A program made the position numbers and the translations under genes. From assembly GCF_020026915.1 (NCBI RefSeq), contig NZ_JAINUY010000007.1:351460-415459 (forward strand): a stretch of DNA of 64,000 nucleotides, given 5' to 3'. The notes under the pieces were generated by a model that worked only from the letters and a program-made list of their open reading frames with translations, did not search any database and had not been told where the DNA came from. The stretch comes from Flavobacterium potami (lineage in GTDB: Bacteria; Bacteroidota; Bacteroidia; Flavobacteriales; Flavobacteriaceae). The stretch's first letter is position 1. Each line of letters begins with the position of its first letter. Below, one piece after another: positions 62,311 to 64,000 of the stretch.

Positions 62311-63315
62311 ATGAAAAAACCAATTTCAGTCTCAATATTAGAGCTTGCGATTATCACCCAAGATAGTAACGCAACCGAAACATTTCAAAAAACAAAAGAC
62401 ATTGCTCAATTAGCCGATAAACTAGGATACAAGCGAATTTGGCTGGCAGAACATCACAATATGGCGCACGTTGCAAGTACAGCAACAGTTGTTTTGATTG
62501 GGTATGTAGCAAGTCAAACCGAAAAGATTCGCGTAGGTTCTGGCGGAATCATGCTTCCAAATCATTCGCCTTTAGTAGTAGCAGAACAATTTGGAACTTT
62601 AGAAACACTTTACCCAAACCGAATCGATTTAGGTTTAGGAAGAGCACCAGGAACAGATCAGCCAACTGCAGAAGCAATTCGTAAAGACTTTTTTGAACAA
62701 GCACAGCGTTTTCCACAAAATGTGAGCAAACTTCAGGAATACTTTTCATTTGAAAATGCTACAGGAAAAGTTCGTGCATTCCCGGCTGAAGGTCTGAATG
62801 TTCCAATCTGGATTTTAGGATCAAGTATGGATAGCGCAGCTTTGGCAGCGGCTTATGGATTGCCTTATGCTTTCGCCGGACATTTTGCACCAAAATTGAT
62901 GATTCAAGCTTTTGAGTTTTATCGTGATAATTTTCAGCAATCCGAATTTTTAGAGCAACCAAAAACAATGGCATGTCTTAATATAATTGCTGCCGATACC
63001 AACGAAGAGGCAGAAACATTGTCTACAAGTTTATATCAGATGTTTTTAAATTTAATTAGAAATGATAGAAAAGGATTGCAACCGCCAGTTTCGTCGCTAG
63101 ATGATATAATGAACGAAGCAGAACGTTTCCATGTAAACCAGATGACAGCGGGAACCTTCACAGGAAACAAAGATCAATTAGTTACCGATTTGAGAAAGTT
63201 CATCGACTACGCAAGAATCGACGAGCTAATGGTGACAAGTCCAATCTTCGATCACAATGCAAAACTAAAAAGCATCGAAATCACCAAAGAAGTAATAGAC
63301 GCCTTAAATCAATAA
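62311..63315 (+). CDS. Luciferase-like (LLM class) flavin-dependent oxidoreductase
   Basis: The 334-residue TIM-barrel enzyme is of the bacterial luciferase superfamily, using reduced FMN. Visible features are KRIWLAEHHNMAHVASTATVVLIGY near residue 40-65, RVGSGGIMLPNHSPLVVAEQFGTLETL, RIDLGLGRAPGTDQPT, and PIWILGSSMDSAALAAAYGLPYAFAGHF. These match the MsnO8/YhbW-like group. Substrate unknown. It is monocistronic. Confidence 0.92.
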   Translation: MKKPISVSILELAIITQDSNATETFQKTKDIAQLADKLGYKRIWLAEHHNMAHVASTATVVLIGYVASQTEKIRVGSGGIMLPNHSPLVVAEQFGTLETLYPNRIDLGLGRAPGTDQPTAEAIRKDFFEQAQRFPQNVSKLQEYFSFENATGKVRAFPAEGLNVPIWILGSSMDSAALAAAYGLPYAFAGHFAPKLMIQAFEFYRDNFQQSEFLEQPKTMACLNIIAADTNEEAETLSTSLYQMFLNLIRNDRKGLQPPVSSLDDIMNEAERFHVNQMTAGTFTGNKDQLVTDLRKFIDYARIDELMVTSPIFDHNAKLKSIEITKEVIDALNQ

Positions 63316-63372
63316 TACATATTATATATAGTATAGATTTTTTATACATTATATATAAGTAATTTCATTTCC

Positions 63373-63403
63373 AACCCGACAGTTTTTAAAAACCTGTCGG
63401 GTT
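63373..63403. repeat. AACCCGACAG...CTGTCGGGTT palindrome
   Basis: AACCCGACAG(TTTTT) with (AAAAAC)CTGTCGGGTT, related to the palindromes at 53612-53638 and 54333-54365. It may also act as a terminator after the oxidoreductase gene. Confidence 0.75.
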
Positions 63404-63436
63404 TGTTGTTTGTACATATATAGTATATAAGTATAG

Positions 63437-63462
63437 CTTGTCAGGCTGAGCGGAGTCGAAGC
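63437..63462. repeat. CTTGTCAGGCTGAGCGGAGTCGAAG block
   Basis: A GC-rich block unlike the surrounding AT-rich DNA. I recognise GGCTGAGCGGAGTCGAAG as a common intergenic repeat in Bacteroidota. No second copy in this window. Confidence 0.55.
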
Positions 63463-63495
63463 CCATTGAGATTTGTGATTTGAATAATAATAATA

Positions 63496-63579
63496 AGGAG
63501 CTGTTTCCCGCTATGCGCTCCAATCTTTTTACGACGAACCCCGCCATAAAAAGGATTTCCGCCCTATCGGGGCTAGGGG
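63496..63579. repeat. GGAGCTGTTTCCCGCTAT...TATCGGGGCTAGGG repeat, copy 2
   Basis: The same end blocks and AAAAAGGATTTCC core as 53289-53372; the middle differs. Short frames across it are not credible genes. Confidence 0.85.
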
Positions 63580-63860
63580 ATCCGTTTCCAGAAGAAGAAA
63601 GGATTGAAAACTTGGTGTCTTCGCGTCTCTGCGGGATTAAAAACGGCGCAAAGTGCATTTAGCAACCTTAAATTTTCGTCAAAAAACATCCCGAAAGACT
63701 GAAAACCCCTCAAAAGAGACAATCCCAAACATGCGAAAAACAAGGAAAAGTGAAACAAACGAGGAAAAACCGTACAGAAGAGCAGAAATATTTGAATTGT
63801 AAAGATGGCGTTACCAGTGAGTTAAGAAAAACATCGAAAAAAGATTGAAAAAAGTGTTTG
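63580..63860. other. Gene-free stretch before the terminal promoter
   Basis: No coding frame with credible composition and no strong hairpin. Base composition is less AT-rich than other gaps. It probably is upstream DNA of the operon beginning at the right edge. Confidence 0.5.
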
Positions 63861-64000
63861 AAAAAGCTTGCGTAACTGGAATTGTTGTGTACTTTTGCAC
63901 CCGCAACAACGAAAAACGTTCACTGAATTACTGGCAAGCAGACGGATCAAAGGAAGGTAAAACTTCCGAAAAAAAAGATTCAAAAAAGCTTGCGAGATTT
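63861..64000 (+). promoter_or_regulatory. Strong promoter and leader, probably of an rRNA (or tRNA) operon
   Basis: TTG (63868-63870), a 19-base spacer and TACTTTTG (63890-63897) match the Bacteroidota consensus well. The 12-base block AAAAAGCTTGCG containing the -33 TTG (63861-63872) recurs exactly at 63983-63994, so a second tandem promoter probably completes just outside the window. Leader sequences of this type, with GCACCCGCAA at the start site, resemble what I know upstream of flavobacterial 16S genes. The downstream gene is not visible. Confidence 0.6.

Noticed and set aside
63386..63662. Short reading frames on both strands in the right-hand repeat cluster
   Set aside because: They translate known repeat blocks that also occur at 53289-53372; no conserved protein features.

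Overview
The window looks like a chromosomal segment of a Flavobacterium-type member of the Bacteroidota. The DNA is AT-rich, starts lack Shine-Dalgarno sequences, and several genes are preceded by the flavobacterial -7 element TAnnTTTG. The gene content also fits: an XrtN exosortase, a mutasome led by an S24/XRE repressor, Bacteroidota-only protein families and many short palindromic spacer repeats. I saw no CRISPR array, prophage, transposase or tRNA gene.

Layout. (1) 1-11.9 kb holds the conserved transcription/translation cluster secE(partial)-nusG-rplK-rplA-rplJ-rplL-rpoB-rpoC, plus a small DUF3467 gene. An attenuator-like hairpin lies before rpoB and a repeat lies in the rpoB-rpoC spacer. 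(2) 12-19.3 kb holds a Cys-motif membrane protein preceded by an orphan promoter and terminator, then prfC, a secreted archaeal-type GH13 alpha-amylase lipoprotein, a SurA-like parvulin chaperone and a MoxR ATPase. (3) 19.3-23.1 kb holds a dedicated protein-sorting pair: exosortase XrtN and its VIT-domain substrate with a PEP-type C-terminal signal. The exosortase reading frame is cut by one in-frame TGA. (4) 23.4-28.6 kb holds two unrelated aconitases in tandem (AcnB and the mitochondrial type). (5) 28.7-38.6 kb is mixed: Kelch protein, LysM/NlpC hydrolase, a kinase/receiver pair, trans-aconitate methyltransferase, C10 peptidase, amino-acid permease and small unknowns. (6) 38.8-46.9 kb is a DNA-repair island: AlkB, exonuclease III and an exonuclease/GIY-YIG fusion, then DnaE2 and DinB, divergent from a self-cleaving LexA-like repressor. 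The shared promoter region there carries 10-bp direct repeats. (7) 47-60.8 kb is an unusual kdp potassium-uptake locus: an NtrC-type sigma-54 activator, a 93-aa unknown, a 27-aa membrane peptide, kdpF, kdpA, an inserted antisense four-helix-bundle gene, kdpB, kdpC, a porin, a stand-alone KdpD sensor domain and a separate HAMP-PAS kinase. Its spacers are full of dispersed inverted repeats. (8) 61-64 kb holds a NodB-like deacetylase, a luciferase-family oxidoreductase, a repeat cluster and, at the right edge, a strong promoter with a duplicated upstream element that resembles an rRNA operon leader.

Working together: KdpFABC would import K+ under ATP, supplied across the outer membrane by the porin, with the split KdpD/kinase pair and the sigma-54 activator as probable regulators. 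The S24 repressor probably controls the DinB/DnaE2 error-prone polymerases in place of classical LexA. AcnB, the second aconitase and Tam would handle aconitate chemistry and its trans-aconitate by-product. Functional statements rest on recognised motifs and family knowledge; no database search was run.
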